Shown here: one piece after another, positions 14,253 through 22,908 of the stretch | Layout: every line of letters starts with the position of its first letter | How positions within the stretch are numbered: position 1 is the stretch's first letter | Source of the DNA: Marinovum sp048263515 | Lineage (GTDB): Bacteria > Pseudomonadota > Alphaproteobacteria > Rhodobacterales > Rhodobacteraceae | Direction of reading: 5' to 3' | DNA: 64,000 nt | NCBI RefSeq assembly: GCF_048263515.1 | Contig: NZ_JBLXEC010000013.1 | Span: 57,139-121,138 of the forward strand | Notes under the pieces: model-generated | Told to the model about the DNA's origin: nothing | Seen by the model: the letters and a program-made list of their open reading frames with translations, nothing else | Database searches by the model: none | Translations under genes and position numbers: made by a program

Positions 14253-16451
14253 ATGAGCCGCAGTTATTTTGACGAAGGCGACCGGATCGGTGTGCTGCTG
14301 ACCCAGGCGATGGGGGATCTGGCCGGCGTGCTGGATTACCTGGCGCCGCAGGGGGGCTGTCACCTCGGGGCCTTTGTCGAGGTGCCGCTGGGGCCGCGCA
14401 AGATGCTGGGCGTGGTCTGGGGGCCGGGCGAGGGCGGTTTCGACCGCGCCAGGCTGCGGCCGGTGCTGCGGGTGCTGGATGCGGCGCCGATGCGCGAGGG
14501 GATGCGCGCCTTTCTGACCAAGGCGGGCGCCTATACGCTGACGCCGCTGCCGGCGATGCTGCGGCTGGCCACGCGGGCGCCGGGGCTGGGGGCGCCGCCG
14601 GGATCACGCAAGATCTATCGTCGCGGCGAGGGGCTGCCCGACCGCGATACCAAGGCGCGGCGGGCGGTGCTGGAGGTGCTGGAGGAGTACGGCGGGCTGG
14701 CCTTTACCCTGAAGGAGCTGGCCGAGATGGCGGGGGTGTCGACCTCGGTGGTCAAGCGGCTGGCGACGCAGGGCGTCGTGCGTGAGGAAGAGGCGCCGCG
14801 CGACACGCCCTATCTGCCGCTCGATCCGGCGCGGCCGGGCAAGGCGCTGACCGAGGACCAGGCGGCGGCGGTGACGCTGCTGCACGAGAGCGCGGCGCAG
14901 GGCTATTCGACGACACTGCTGCGCGGGGTGACCGGCTCTGGCAAGACCGAGGTCTACCTCGAGGCGGTGGCGGACTGCCTGCGCCGCGGGCGGCAGGCGC
15001 TGGTGCTGTTGCCGGAGATCGCGCTGACTCAGGAGTTTCTGACACGGGTCGAGGCACGGTTCGGCGCCAAGCCGGCGGAATGGCATTCCGGCATCACCCA
15101 GACCGAGCGGCGGCGCTGCTGGAAGATGGTGGGCGAGGGCGGCGCGCAGATGGTCGTAGGCGCGCGGTCGTCGCTGTTCCTGCCGTTCCGCGACCTCGGG
15201 CTGATCGTCGTCGATGAGGAGCATGACACCTCCTACAAGCAGGGCGACGGGGTGCTCTACAATGCGCGCGACATGGCGGTGCTGCGCGCCTCGATGGAAG
15301 AGGCACAGGTGGTGCTGGCCTCGGCCACGCCCTCGCTGGAGAGCTGGGCCAATGCGCAGGCCGGAAAATACACCCGGATCGAGCTGACCTCGCGCTTTGG
15401 CGAGGCGGTGCTGCCGGAAATGCGGGCGATCGACATGCGGGCCGAGAGCCTGCCATCGGATCGCTGGGTCTCGCCGACGCTGCAGGCGGCGGTGAACGCG
15501 CGGCTGGAACGGGGCGAGCAGTCGCTGCTGTTCATCAACCGGCGAGGCTATGCGCCGATCACGCTCTGCCGCGCCTGCGGCCACCAGATCGAATGCCCGC
15601 AGTGCGACGCGCGGATGGTCGAGCACCGGTTTCTCAAGCGGCTGGTCTGCCATCAATGCGGCGAGAGCAAGCCGATGCCCACGGTCTGCCCCTCCTGCGA
15701 GGCCGAGGATCGACTTGCGGCGGTGGGGCCGGGGGTCGAGCGGCTGACCGAGGAGGCGGTGGCGCTGTTTCCCGAGGCGCGGGTGGCGACGCTGTCGTCT
15801 GACATGTACGGCTCGGCCCGGGCGCTGAAAGAGCAGATCGAGATGATCGCCGGCGGCGGCGCCGACATCATCATCGGCACGCAGCTGGTGGCCAAGGGGC
15901 ACAACTTTCCGCTGTTGACGCTGGTCGGCGTGATCGATGCCGATCTGGGTCTGCACGGCTCCGACCTGCGCGCCGCCGAGCGGACATTCCAGCTGGTGCG
16001 GCAGGTGGCGGGCCGGGCGGGCCGGGCCGAAAAGCCGGGCCATGCGCTGATCCAGACACACCAGCCCGAACATCCGGTGATCCGGGCGATCATTGCCGGT
16101 GACGAAGAGAGCTTCTGGCGGGCCGAGGCCGAAGAGCGCCGCGCCGCCGGGGTGCCGCCGTATGGCCGGCTGGCCGGCATCATCATCTCGGCCGAGGATG
16201 CGCAGCAGGCCTTCGACCTCGGCAATGCGCTGGCGCGCAATGATGCGGCACTGAGGCGGGTGGGGGCGCAGGTCTTTGGCCCGGCGCCGGCGCCGATCGC
16301 GCGGGTGCGCGGACGACATCGGGTCAGGCTGCTGGTCAAGGCCGACAAGGGGGTGGCGCTGCAGCCGGCGCTGGCCGATTGGGTCGGTCAGTTCCCGCTC
16401 AGGGGCTCTCTGCGGCTCGCCGTGGATATCGACCCGCAGAGCTTTTACTGA
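14253..16451 (+). CDS. priA: Primosomal replication restart helicase PriA
   Basis: 732 residues, standard for PriA, the 3'-5' helicase that reloads the replisome at collapsed forks. Order: DNA-binding 3'BD (start MSRSYFDEGDRIGVLL), winged helix region, helicase with Walker A GVTGSGKTE, Walker B VVDEEHD, and a zinc-binding insertion with paired cysteines (CRACGHQIECPQCDARM, CHQCGESK, CPSCEAED), then GTQLVAKGHNFP and a second helicase lobe. ATG at 14253 has GAGGGG just upstream; an ATG at 14223 is the alternative. Confidence 0.96.
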   Translation: MSRSYFDEGDRIGVLLTQAMGDLAGVLDYLAPQGGCHLGAFVEVPLGPRKMLGVVWGPGEGGFDRARLRPVLRVLDAAPMREGMRAFLTKAGAYTLTPLPAMLRLATRAPGLGAPPGSRKIYRRGEGLPDRDTKARRAVLEVLEEYGGLAFTLKELAEMAGVSTSVVKRLATQGVVREEEAPRDTPYLPLDPARPGKALTEDQAAAVTLLHESAAQGYSTTLLRGVTGSGKTEVYLEAVADCLRRGRQALVLLPEIALTQEFLTRVEARFGAKPAEWHSGITQTERRRCWKMVGEGGAQMVVGARSSLFLPFRDLGLIVVDEEHDTSYKQGDGVLYNARDMAVLRASMEEAQVVLASATPSLESWANAQAGKYTRIELTSRFGEAVLPEMRAIDMRAESLPSDRWVSPTLQAAVNARLERGEQSLLFINRRGYAPITLCRACGHQIECPQCDARMVEHRFLKRLVCHQCGESKPMPTVCPSCEAEDRLAAVGPGVERLTEEAVALFPEARVATLSSDMYGSARALKEQIEMIAGGGADIIIGTQLVAKGHNFPLLTLVGVIDADLGLHGSDLRAAERTFQLVRQVAGRAGRAEKPGHALIQTHQPEHPVIRAIIAGDEESFWRAEAEERRAAGVPPYGRLAGIIISAEDAQQAFDLGNALARNDAALRRVGAQVFGPAPAPIARVRGRHRVRLLVKADKGVALQPALADWVGQFPLRGSLRLAVDIDPQSFY

Positions 16452-16455
16452 GCGC

Positions 16456-17811
16456 TCAGCGCTGCAGGGCGCGGGCCAGGGCGTGGTAGGAGGCCTTGGG
16501 CGTGCGCACCTGGGTGTCATAGTCGACATGGACGATGCCAAAGCGCTTGGCATAGCCGAAGGCCCATTCGTAGTTGTCCAGAAGCGACCAGTAGAAGAAG
16601 CCGCGCAGGTCGACACCCTGGGCGATGGCGTCGCGGGCGGCTGACAGGTGACCGTCGATGAAGCCCATGCGCACCGGGTCGTGCAGCGCGCCGCCTTCGA
16701 GGATGTCGTCGCCGGCCATGCCGTTCTCGGTCACGTAGATCGGCAGGCCCTTGGCCGGACCCTCCGACAGGCGCACCAGAAATTCGCAGAGCCCCTCCGG
16801 GCGGATTTCCCAGCCCATGGCGGTCTTGGGCAGGGTGCCCTCGATGGCGCGGCAGGCGGGCCAGGGCGCGGTGGGATCATCGGCATAAAGCGCGCGGGTG
16901 TAGTAGTTGACGCCCAGCCAGTCGAGCGGCGCCGAGATGGTGGCGAGGTCGTCCTGCCAGCCGGCGGGCATATGCGGGCCGATGCCGTCGAGCACCTCCT
17001 GCGGATAGCCCTGGCCGGCGATGGATTCGATGAACCAGCGGTTGAAGATCGCGTCGGCGCGGCCGGCGGCGGCCACGTCCTCGGGCCGGTCGGTGGCCGG
17101 GCTCGCGGTTTCGAAATTGAGCACGATGCCGAGGTTTTCGGCCCCCCTGGCGCGCAGGGCCTGCATCGCGGAGCCATGGGCCAGCAGCACGTGGTGCATG
17201 GCATGGGCGGCGGCGCGGATGTCGCGCAGCCCCGGCGCATGGACGCCGACGAAATGCGACAGCCAGGCGACGCACCAGGGCTCGTTGATGGTGGCGGTGG
17301 CGGCGACGCGGTCGCCGATGCGGTCATGCACGATCTCGGAATAATCGGTGAACCAGCCGGCGATGTCGCGGTTCATCCAGCCGCCCTTGACCGCCAGCGC
17401 CGAGGGCAGGTCCCAGTGATAGAGCGTGAGAAAGGGCTTCATGCCGCGTTCGAGCACGCCGTCGACCAGCCGGTCGTAGAAGTCGAGGCCTTCGGCGTTG
17501 GGAGTGCCGGTGCCCTCTGGCAGGACCCGCGCCCAGGAAGTGGAGAAGCGGTAGGCGTCAAAGCCCGCCGCCTGCATCAGGTCGAGGTCCTCTTCCCAGC
17601 GGTGGTAGTGATCGCAAGCCACGGCGCCGTCATCGCCGCCGACGACATTGCCCGGCGTGGCGGCAAAGGTGTCCCAGTGGCAGGAGCCGGCACCGCCGAA
17701 CTTTGCGCCTTCGATCTGATAGGCGGCGGTGGCGGCGCCAAAGAGGAACTCGGGCGGGAAATCGCTGCGTGCGCTGTGAAGGTCTTCGGTCACGGGTCGG
17801 TCTCCTGTCAT
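16456..17811 (-). CDS. GH1 family beta-glucosidase
   Basis: 451 residues, full length for a cytoplasmic GH1 enzyme hydrolysing beta-glucosides or related disaccharides. N-terminal signature FLFGAATAAYQIEGA (22-36), acid/base Glu177 in TINEPW, nucleophile Glu362 in VTENGM, and WSLLDNYEWAFGY near the C-terminus. No signal peptide. It stands alone between priA and ruvB, with no sugar transporter beside it, so its substrate supply is unclear. Confidence 0.93.
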   Translation of the reverse strand: MTGDRPVTEDLHSARSDFPPEFLFGAATAAYQIEGAKFGGAGSCHWDTFAATPGNVVGGDDGAVACDHYHRWEEDLDLMQAAGFDAYRFSTSWARVLPEGTGTPNAEGLDFYDRLVDGVLERGMKPFLTLYHWDLPSALAVKGGWMNRDIAGWFTDYSEIVHDRIGDRVAATATINEPWCVAWLSHFVGVHAPGLRDIRAAAHAMHHVLLAHGSAMQALRARGAENLGIVLNFETASPATDRPEDVAAAGRADAIFNRWFIESIAGQGYPQEVLDGIGPHMPAGWQDDLATISAPLDWLGVNYYTRALYADDPTAPWPACRAIEGTLPKTAMGWEIRPEGLCEFLVRLSEGPAKGLPIYVTENGMAGDDILEGGALHDPVRMGFIDGHLSAARDAIAQGVDLRGFFYWSLLDNYEWAFGYAKRFGIVHVDYDTQVRTPKASYHALARALQR

Positions 17812-17886
17812 GGGTGGCCTGTGCGGCGTCTGCGCAGAATGACAGGGCCGGCGGGTCAGTCAATCGGGGATGATAGGGCGCAGGGC

Positions 17887-18912
17887 TCAGCCGAACAGGT
17901 CGGATTGGCCCGGCGGGCGCGGGGCGGCCATGCCGAGGTGGGTCCAGGCCTTCTGTGCCAGCATGCGGCCGCGCGGGGTGCGCTGGATCAGGCCTTGTTG
18001 CAGCAGATAGGGCTCGATCACCTCTTCCAGCGCGTCGCGGCTTTCGCTGAGCGCGGCCGACAGCGTCTCGATCCCCACCGGGCCACCGGCGTAATTCTCG
18101 GCGATGAGCTTGAGGTAGCGCCGGTCGGCGCCGTCGAGGCCGAGGTTGTCGACGCCCAACCGGGTCAGCGCCCCGTCTGCCAGTTCGCGGGTAATATGGC
18201 CGTCGCCGTCGACCACGGCGAAATCGACCACCCGGCGCAACAGCCGCCCGGCAATCCGCGGCGTGCCGCGGGCGCGGCGCGCGATTTCGCGTGCGCCGGC
18301 GTCATCGGCGGGAACCCCGAGCTTGACGGCATTGCGGCTGACAATTTCGTGCAGCTCGTCGATGGTGTAGAAGTTCAGCCGCGTCGGGATGCCGAAGCGG
18401 TCGCGCAGCGGAGTAGTCAGCAGGCCAAGCCGCGTGGTGGCGCCCACGAGCGTAAAGGGCTGCAGCTCGATCCGCACGGTGCGAGCGGCGGGGCCCTCGC
18501 CGATCACCAGGTCGAGCTCGAAATCCTCGAGCGCGGGGTAGAGCACCTCTTCGACCGCCGGGTTGAGCCGGTGGATCTCGTCGATGAACAGCACGTCGCG
18601 GGCCTCGAGATTGGTAAGGATCGCCGCCAGGTCGCCGGCCTTGGCCAGCACCGGGCCGGAGGTCATGCGGAAGTTGACGCCCAACTCGCGCGCCATGATC
18701 TGCGCCAGCGTCGTCTTGCCGAGGCCGGGGGGGCCGTGAAACAGCGTGTGGTCCATCGCCTCGCCGCGCTGGCGGGCGGACTGGATGAAGACCCGCAGGT
18801 TGGCGCGGGCCTCGGCCTGACCGATGAAATCGCCCAGCTGCTGCGGCCGCAGGGCGCGGTCGTAATCCTCGGGCCGCTCTTCGGGGCGCAGGGTCGGGTC
18901 CGGTTCGCTCAT
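17887..18912 (-). CDS. ruvB: Holliday junction branch-migration ATPase RuvB
   Basis: 341-residue AAA+ motor driving branch migration with RuvA. RPQQLGDFIGQ near the N-terminus, Walker A GPPGLGKTTL, Walker B DEIHR, sensor GATTRLGLL and the C-terminal winged helix with IEPYLLQQGLIQRTPRGR. Last gene of ruvC-ruvA-ruvB, 58 nt after ruvA; nothing codes in that gap. Confidence 0.97.
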   Translation of the reverse strand: MSEPDPTLRPEERPEDYDRALRPQQLGDFIGQAEARANLRVFIQSARQRGEAMDHTLFHGPPGLGKTTLAQIMARELGVNFRMTSGPVLAKAGDLAAILTNLEARDVLFIDEIHRLNPAVEEVLYPALEDFELDLVIGEGPAARTVRIELQPFTLVGATTRLGLLTTPLRDRFGIPTRLNFYTIDELHEIVSRNAVKLGVPADDAGAREIARRARGTPRIAGRLLRRVVDFAVVDGDGHITRELADGALTRLGVDNLGLDGADRRYLKLIAENYAGGPVGIETLSAALSESRDALEEVIEPYLLQQGLIQRTPRGRMLAQKAWTHLGMAAPRPPGQSDLFG

Positions 18913-18970
18913 CTCAGCCGCTCCTCAAGCCCGCGCGGGCTTTCCTCGCGCCGCTGCCGTGTCGCAGGGC

Positions 18971-19636
18971 TCATCCCTTGGGCGCCAGCAGCTTGAGCGC
19001 GGCACGGATCAGGGCCGGGGTCTCGGCCTCGGGGTCCTCGCCCGCGGCCTGGGCCACGGCGCCCGCCGCCTCGCCCGGAGCATAGCCGAGGTTGCTGAGC
19101 GCCGAAAGCGCCTCGGCCTGAGCATTGCTGGCCTTGGGCGCGGGTTTCGCAGCGGGGCGGGGGGACGCAGGTTCGATCACCATGTCGTCGACATCGCCCA
19201 CCTCGGCCGTCTGTGCGCCGCCCATGGCCATGACCGCCGGGGCCTTGTCCTTGAGTTCATGCACCACGCGCTGCGCGGTCTTGGGGCCGATGCCCTTGGC
19301 GGCCTTGATCGCCGTCACATCGCCAAGCGCGATCGCCCGGCTCACGCCCTCTGGCCCCAGGGCGCCCTGGATCGCCAGTGCCGCCTTGGCGCCGACGCCC
19401 TGGACGGTCAGGAGCAGGCGGTGCCACTCCTTCTCGACCAGCGAGGGGAAGCCGTAGAGCTGCAGCAGGTCCTCGCGCACCACCAGATCGGTATAAAGCG
19501 CCACCGCCTCGCCCACGCCGGGCAGGGTGGCCAGCGTGCGTTCGGAGCAAAAGACCACATATCCCACGCCGCGCACGTCGAGCAGCACGTGATCCTCGCC
19601 GCGGTAATCGATCCGTCCGGACAGCTTGCCAATCAT
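18971..19636 (-). CDS. ruvA: Holliday junction DNA-binding protein RuvA
   Basis: 221 residues: OB-fold domain I (MIGKLSGRIDYRGEDHVLLDVRGVGYVVF), helix-hairpin-helix domain II (LLLTVQGVGAKAAL, IKAAKGIGPKTAQRVV), a long low-complexity linker rich in Ala/Pro, and RuvB-binding domain III (LSNLGYAPGEA). ATG at 19636 overlaps the ruvC stop (ATGA), so the two are translationally coupled. Confidence 0.97.
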   Translation of the reverse strand: MIGKLSGRIDYRGEDHVLLDVRGVGYVVFCSERTLATLPGVGEAVALYTDLVVREDLLQLYGFPSLVEKEWHRLLLTVQGVGAKAALAIQGALGPEGVSRAIALGDVTAIKAAKGIGPKTAQRVVHELKDKAPAVMAMGGAQTAEVGDVDDMVIEPASPRPAAKPAPKASNAQAEALSALSNLGYAPGEAAGAVAQAAGEDPEAETPALIRAALKLLAPKG

Positions 19637-20127
19637 GACGGGGTCACCTCGCGCAGCGCCGGCGAGCGGTAATAGAGCGCATGGGTGATGGCGATGGCCA
19701 GCGCATCCGCCGCATCGGCCCCGGCCAGCACCACGCCCGGCAATTGCATCTTGACCATATGGGCCACCTGTTTCTTGTCCGCATGGCCGACGCCGACCAC
19801 GCATTTCTTGACCGCGTTGGGGGCGTACTCCCCGACGTCCAGCCCGGCCTGCGCCGGCACCAGGAGAGCGATGCCACGGGCCTGGCCGAGTTTCAACGTC
19901 GCCACCGCGTCCTTGTTGACGAAGGTCTGCTCCACCGCCGCCGTGGTCGGCGCAAAGCGCCTGAGCACCGCGGTCAGCTGCTCATGCAGCGACAGCAGCC
20001 GCAGCGCCAGATTGGTGCCTGAGGAATGGCAGACGCCGTTGGCGACATGCGAGAACTTGTTGCCGGTGACGTCGATCACGCCCCAGCCCAGGTTGCGCAA
20101 ACCCGGATCGATGCCCAGAACCCGCAT
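19633..20127 (-). CDS. ruvC: Holliday junction resolvase RuvC
   Basis: 164-residue endonuclease with an RNase H fold that cuts Holliday junctions symmetrically. Catalytic acids visible: Asp7 (GIDPGLR), Glu66 (AAVEQTF), Asp138 and Asp141 (GADAADALA). First gene of the ruv operon; no convincing LexA box is seen upstream. Confidence 0.97.
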   Translation of the reverse strand: MRVLGIDPGLRNLGWGVIDVTGNKFSHVANGVCHSSGTNLALRLLSLHEQLTAVLRRFAPTTAAVEQTFVNKDAVATLKLGQARGIALLVPAQAGLDVGEYAPNAVKKCVVGVGHADKKQVAHMVKMQLPGVVLAGADAADALAIAITHALYYRSPALREVTPS

Positions 20128-20448
20128 GACTGCCCCGTTTGTTGCTTTTTTGTTTCGCTAGCACGAAGCGGGAACAAACACCAAGAGAAACCTGTCAAGG
20201 CCCCCGTCCAAGCGCCCGACCGCAGGGCCGCCCTGGGCCGACGTCGGAAAGCGCCAGTCGAGGTCTGAAAACGACATGTAATATCCATGGTTTATTGATT
20301 AATTTCAGCGTCTTGCTGCGGTGCAGAGATATGCAGAAAACGCATACGGGGAATGCAGTCATGGCGCTTGCCCGGAGGCAGTTTGCCCATTAATTGCGCG
20401 AAATGAAAACACGCGCCGCCATGGCGCTTTAGCCTAGGAGCGAAAACA
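20128..20448. other. Gene-free region between divergent ruvC and DUF1127
   Basis: About 320 bp without a credible gene. It contains an AT-rich patch (GGTTTATTGATTAATTTCAG, 20289-20308) that could hold the DUF1127 promoter and a pyrimidine tract next to ruvC. A small frame ending at 20393 lacks coding character. No terminator or operator is assigned. Confidence 0.4.
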
Positions 20449-20664
20449 ATGGCAGTTTCTGAACAGAGCCACGCCCATCTCGCGATTGCCGGCGTTGCTG
20501 AGCGCATCGGCCGCGTCATTGTTGCCATGATCTCGGCCGTGCAAGAGTGGAACGATGCCCGCCAGACCCGCAAGATGCTTTCCAAGCTGAGCGACGGCGA
20601 GCTCGACGACATCGGCCTGACCCGCGCCGACATCGACCGGGTGGCCCGCGGCGACATCTACTGA
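20449..20664 (+). CDS. DUF1127 family small protein
   Basis: 71 residues ending in the DUF1127 core WNDARQTRKMLSKLSDGELDDIGLTRADIDRVARG (broken here as residues 33-67). Alphaproteobacterial DUF1127 proteins are small arginine-rich helical proteins; some have been linked to small-RNA and phosphate or stress phenotypes. TAGGAGCGAAAACA precedes the ATG. Single-gene unit with a terminator. Confidence 0.88.
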   Translation: MAVSEQSHAHLAIAGVAERIGRVIVAMISAVQEWNDARQTRKMLSKLSDGELDDIGLTRADIDRVARGDIY

Positions 20665-20689
20665 GTTTCCGCAAATGACCACGAGCCCA

Positions 20690-20717
20690 GGCCGCGCTTC
20701 GCAAGAAGACGCGGCCT
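20690..20717 (+). terminator. Terminator after DUF1127 gene
   Basis: AGGCCGCG (20690-20697) pairs with CGCGGCCT (20710-20717) across a loop that extends the stem (CTTC/GAAG), ending in TTACT. The T-tract is short, so strength is uncertain. No gene follows in 20718-20886. Confidence 0.6.
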
Positions 20718-20886
20718 TACTCGTTAAAGAGGTCGGGTAAGTCTCAAATACGGCCCGTGAGTCCTGCGTGGGGTGCGGGCCGCGCAAAGCCGGAACGGGG
20801 TGCCTTGGGCACGCCGCGCCGGAGCACTGGCAACATAAACCTGTGGTGCGGACCCCGGCGGCCAAGGCCGGCCGGAGCCCTGAAGA

Positions 20887-21228
20887 TCAGAGCAGAGGTG
20901 CGAGGAAACGGGCCGCGATCTGCGACGCCGGTTCGATCTGCATGGCCCATGCGGCGCCTTGCTCGAAGATGGTGCCTTCGGCCAGCAGCGCCAGCTTGTC
21001 CTCGTACTGGACCGGGCCCTGGTGGGCAATCAGCAGCCCCTTGAACCCGATGAAGCAGAGCGCGATGAGCATGAGCCCGCGCAGGGGAACCCCGGCCAGC
21101 CCGCGACGCGGACGCTGGCGGATCAACCCGGTGCGGTCGATGAATGTGACGTGACCCCGTGCCAGTTTGCGGTTCTTTCTGGCGATGCGATTCACGCGTT
21201 TGTCGAAGTGGAACAGCGTTTCCGACAT
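20887..21228 (-). CDS. Small single-pass membrane protein, unknown function
   Basis: 113 residues beginning MSETLFHFDKRVNRIARKNRKLARG. A basic cytoplasmic N-terminus of about 45 residues precedes one transmembrane helix (PLRGLMLIALCFIGFKGLLIA, about residues 48-68) and a polar tail with FEQGAAWAMQIEPASQIAARFLAP. I do not recognise a family. It lies downstream of prmA on the same strand. Confidence 0.65.
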   Translation of the reverse strand: MSETLFHFDKRVNRIARKNRKLARGHVTFIDRTGLIRQRPRRGLAGVPLRGLMLIALCFIGFKGLLIAHQGPVQYEDKLALLAEGTIFEQGAAWAMQIEPASQIAARFLAPLL

Positions 21229-21335
21229 GACAGCCTCTAATAATCTGGCCCCCACCAGACACGGCGTCATTAATGCGCTGCAAATGTGGCAAGACTGGGG
21301 CGAACACCCCCAAATGGCTGAAAATGCCCCGCAAA

Positions 21336-22208
21336 TCAGTCAGATTTGCGGAGAGTCAGCGTCGTCCATTCAACAATCTCTTCCCGTTGCACCAGATTGA
21401 TACCGTTCTGCGCATAGACCTCAATCACCTCATCCGCCTGTTCGTTGAGGATTCCGGATAGAATCGCATATCCCATGGAATCAAGATGCCGCGCCATATC
21501 GGGCGCCAAGGCAATCAGCGGCCCCATCAGGATATTGGCAAAGACCAGGTCAAAGGGTGCGCGGGCCGCGATCTCGGGGTGATCAAAGCCCATGGCTTCG
21601 ACACAGGTGACCCGACCGTCAAGGCCGTTGGCGCGGACATTGGCCTCGGCCACGTCGACGGCGACCCGGTCGATGTCAGAGGCCAGCACCTGCTGCGGCC
21701 AGATCCGTGCGGCGGCCATCGCCAGTACTGCGGTGCCGCAGCCGATGTCAGCGACGCTCTTGCCGACAAAGCCCTCGTTCGACAGCCGGTCGAGCGCGCG
21801 CAGGCAGCCCAGAGTGGTGCCATGGTGGCCGGTGCCGAAGGCCATGGCGGCCTCGATCAGAAGCGGCTCGCAGCCCTCGGGCACCTTGTCGGCGTCATGG
21901 CTGCCATAGACAAAGAAGCGCCCGGCCTCGACCGGCGCCAGCTCGCGCCGGACCTTGGCGACCCAGTCGGTCTCGGGCAGTTCAGAGACGACGAAGTCCT
22001 TGGCGCCAAAGGCCGCGGCCAGAACCGCCAGCGCCGCCGCGTCGGGGGCTTCGGTGAAATAGCCGCCGATCTCGAAGAGACCGGAGCCGTCCTCCATCTC
22101 GAAGACGCCGATGCCGGTGGGTTCCGGCTCCAGCCGCTCCATCGCCAGGCCGAGCGCCTCGGCTTCGGCTTTTCCGGGCAGGGTGGTGAAGGCGGTGAAT
22201 GTGGGCAT
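21336..22208 (-). CDS. prmA: Ribosomal protein L11 methyltransferase PrmA
   Basis: 290-residue SAM-dependent enzyme that trimethylates ribosomal protein L11. An N-terminal substrate-recognition domain precedes the methyltransferase core: motif I VADIGCGTAVLAMAAA, ASDIDRVAVDVAEANVRANG, and post-I FDLVFANILMGPLIALAPDM, in which N-I-L is the PrmA signature; EAAMAFGTGHHGTT is also diagnostic. No doubt about the family. Confidence 0.95.
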   Translation of the reverse strand: MPTFTAFTTLPGKAEAEALGLAMERLEPEPTGIGVFEMEDGSGLFEIGGYFTEAPDAAALAVLAAAFGAKDFVVSELPETDWVAKVRRELAPVEAGRFFVYGSHDADKVPEGCEPLLIEAAMAFGTGHHGTTLGCLRALDRLSNEGFVGKSVADIGCGTAVLAMAAARIWPQQVLASDIDRVAVDVAEANVRANGLDGRVTCVEAMGFDHPEIAARAPFDLVFANILMGPLIALAPDMARHLDSMGYAILSGILNEQADEVIEVYAQNGINLVQREEIVEWTTLTLRKSD

Positions 22209-22356
22209 GAGAGGCCTCCTGACAAGGGTTTCCGGTCTCTAGCCCGAAGCGGCGGCCAAGGCCAGCGGCCTTGTGGCGGGCAGGCAGAGAGCCTTGGCTG
22301 ATTCGCTTTTAACGCGGTATGGTGGGGGTATTACTCTCGCATAAAGGGAATTTGAT

Positions 22357-22845
22357 ATGTCCATTACCCTCGACATCCAGCAGCCGCAGCCCTTCGACCT
22401 TGTGGGCGCCGACATTCTGATCTCCGGCAATGCCACGGCCTTTGAAGGGACGCTCGGGGTGACCGTCTCGGAAGGCCATGACGAATACAGCGGCTTTGTC
22501 ACCGTCGGCGCTCTGGGGCTCAGGCAGTTCCAGGGGGTGTTCTCGGTGCCGGTGAACAACAGCTTTCAGTTGAGCCGGGTGTTCCTGACGCTGGCCGATG
22601 ACAGCGGCAACGAGAACGGTCCCTCGGTGGTGATCCCGCTGCTCTTTGGTCCGAAGATCCTCGCTGGCTACGCCGGCTGGCAGCCGCATGTGGTGCGTGC
22701 CGGCGATACGCTGACCAAGATCGCCCAGCACCACTACGGCACGAATGAGTACCAGCCGATTTTCGAGGCCAACCAGCATGTGCTGAGCTCTCCGAACCTG
22801 ATCTTTCCGGGGCAGGTCCTGCGGGTGCCGCGCGCCGACATCTAG
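22357..22845 (+). CDS. Gmad2-like plus LysM domain protein
   Basis: 162 residues. An immunoglobulin-like Gmad2 domain (about 5-97: DIQQPQPFDLVGADILISGN) precedes a LysM domain (110-158: HVVRAGDTLTKIAQHHYG, PNLIFPGQVLRVP), the fold that binds N-acetylglucosamine polymers such as peptidoglycan. No signal peptide is evident, so export is unclear. Single gene diverging from prmA; the promoter region has TTTTAACGCGGTATGG near 22309. Confidence 0.82.
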   Translation: MSITLDIQQPQPFDLVGADILISGNATAFEGTLGVTVSEGHDEYSGFVTVGALGLRQFQGVFSVPVNNSFQLSRVFLTLADDSGNENGPSVVIPLLFGPKILAGYAGWQPHVVRAGDTLTKIAQHHYGTNEYQPIFEANQHVLSSPNLIFPGQVLRVPRADI

Positions 22846-22908
22846 GCGCTTTTCCGGCCCTTGCGGCCCGTCCTCGCGAAGACAGGCCGCGAGGGCTGGA
22901 GGAGCGGC

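Noticed and set aside
18913..18970. A hidden gene between ruvA and ruvB
   Set aside because: The 58-nt gap is too short and has no start codon with a ribosome-binding site.
20128..20175. Possible LexA box upstream of ruvC (GTTG-N7-GTTT)
   Set aside because: Both half-sites deviate from GTTC-N7-GTTC; not strong enough to claim SOS control.
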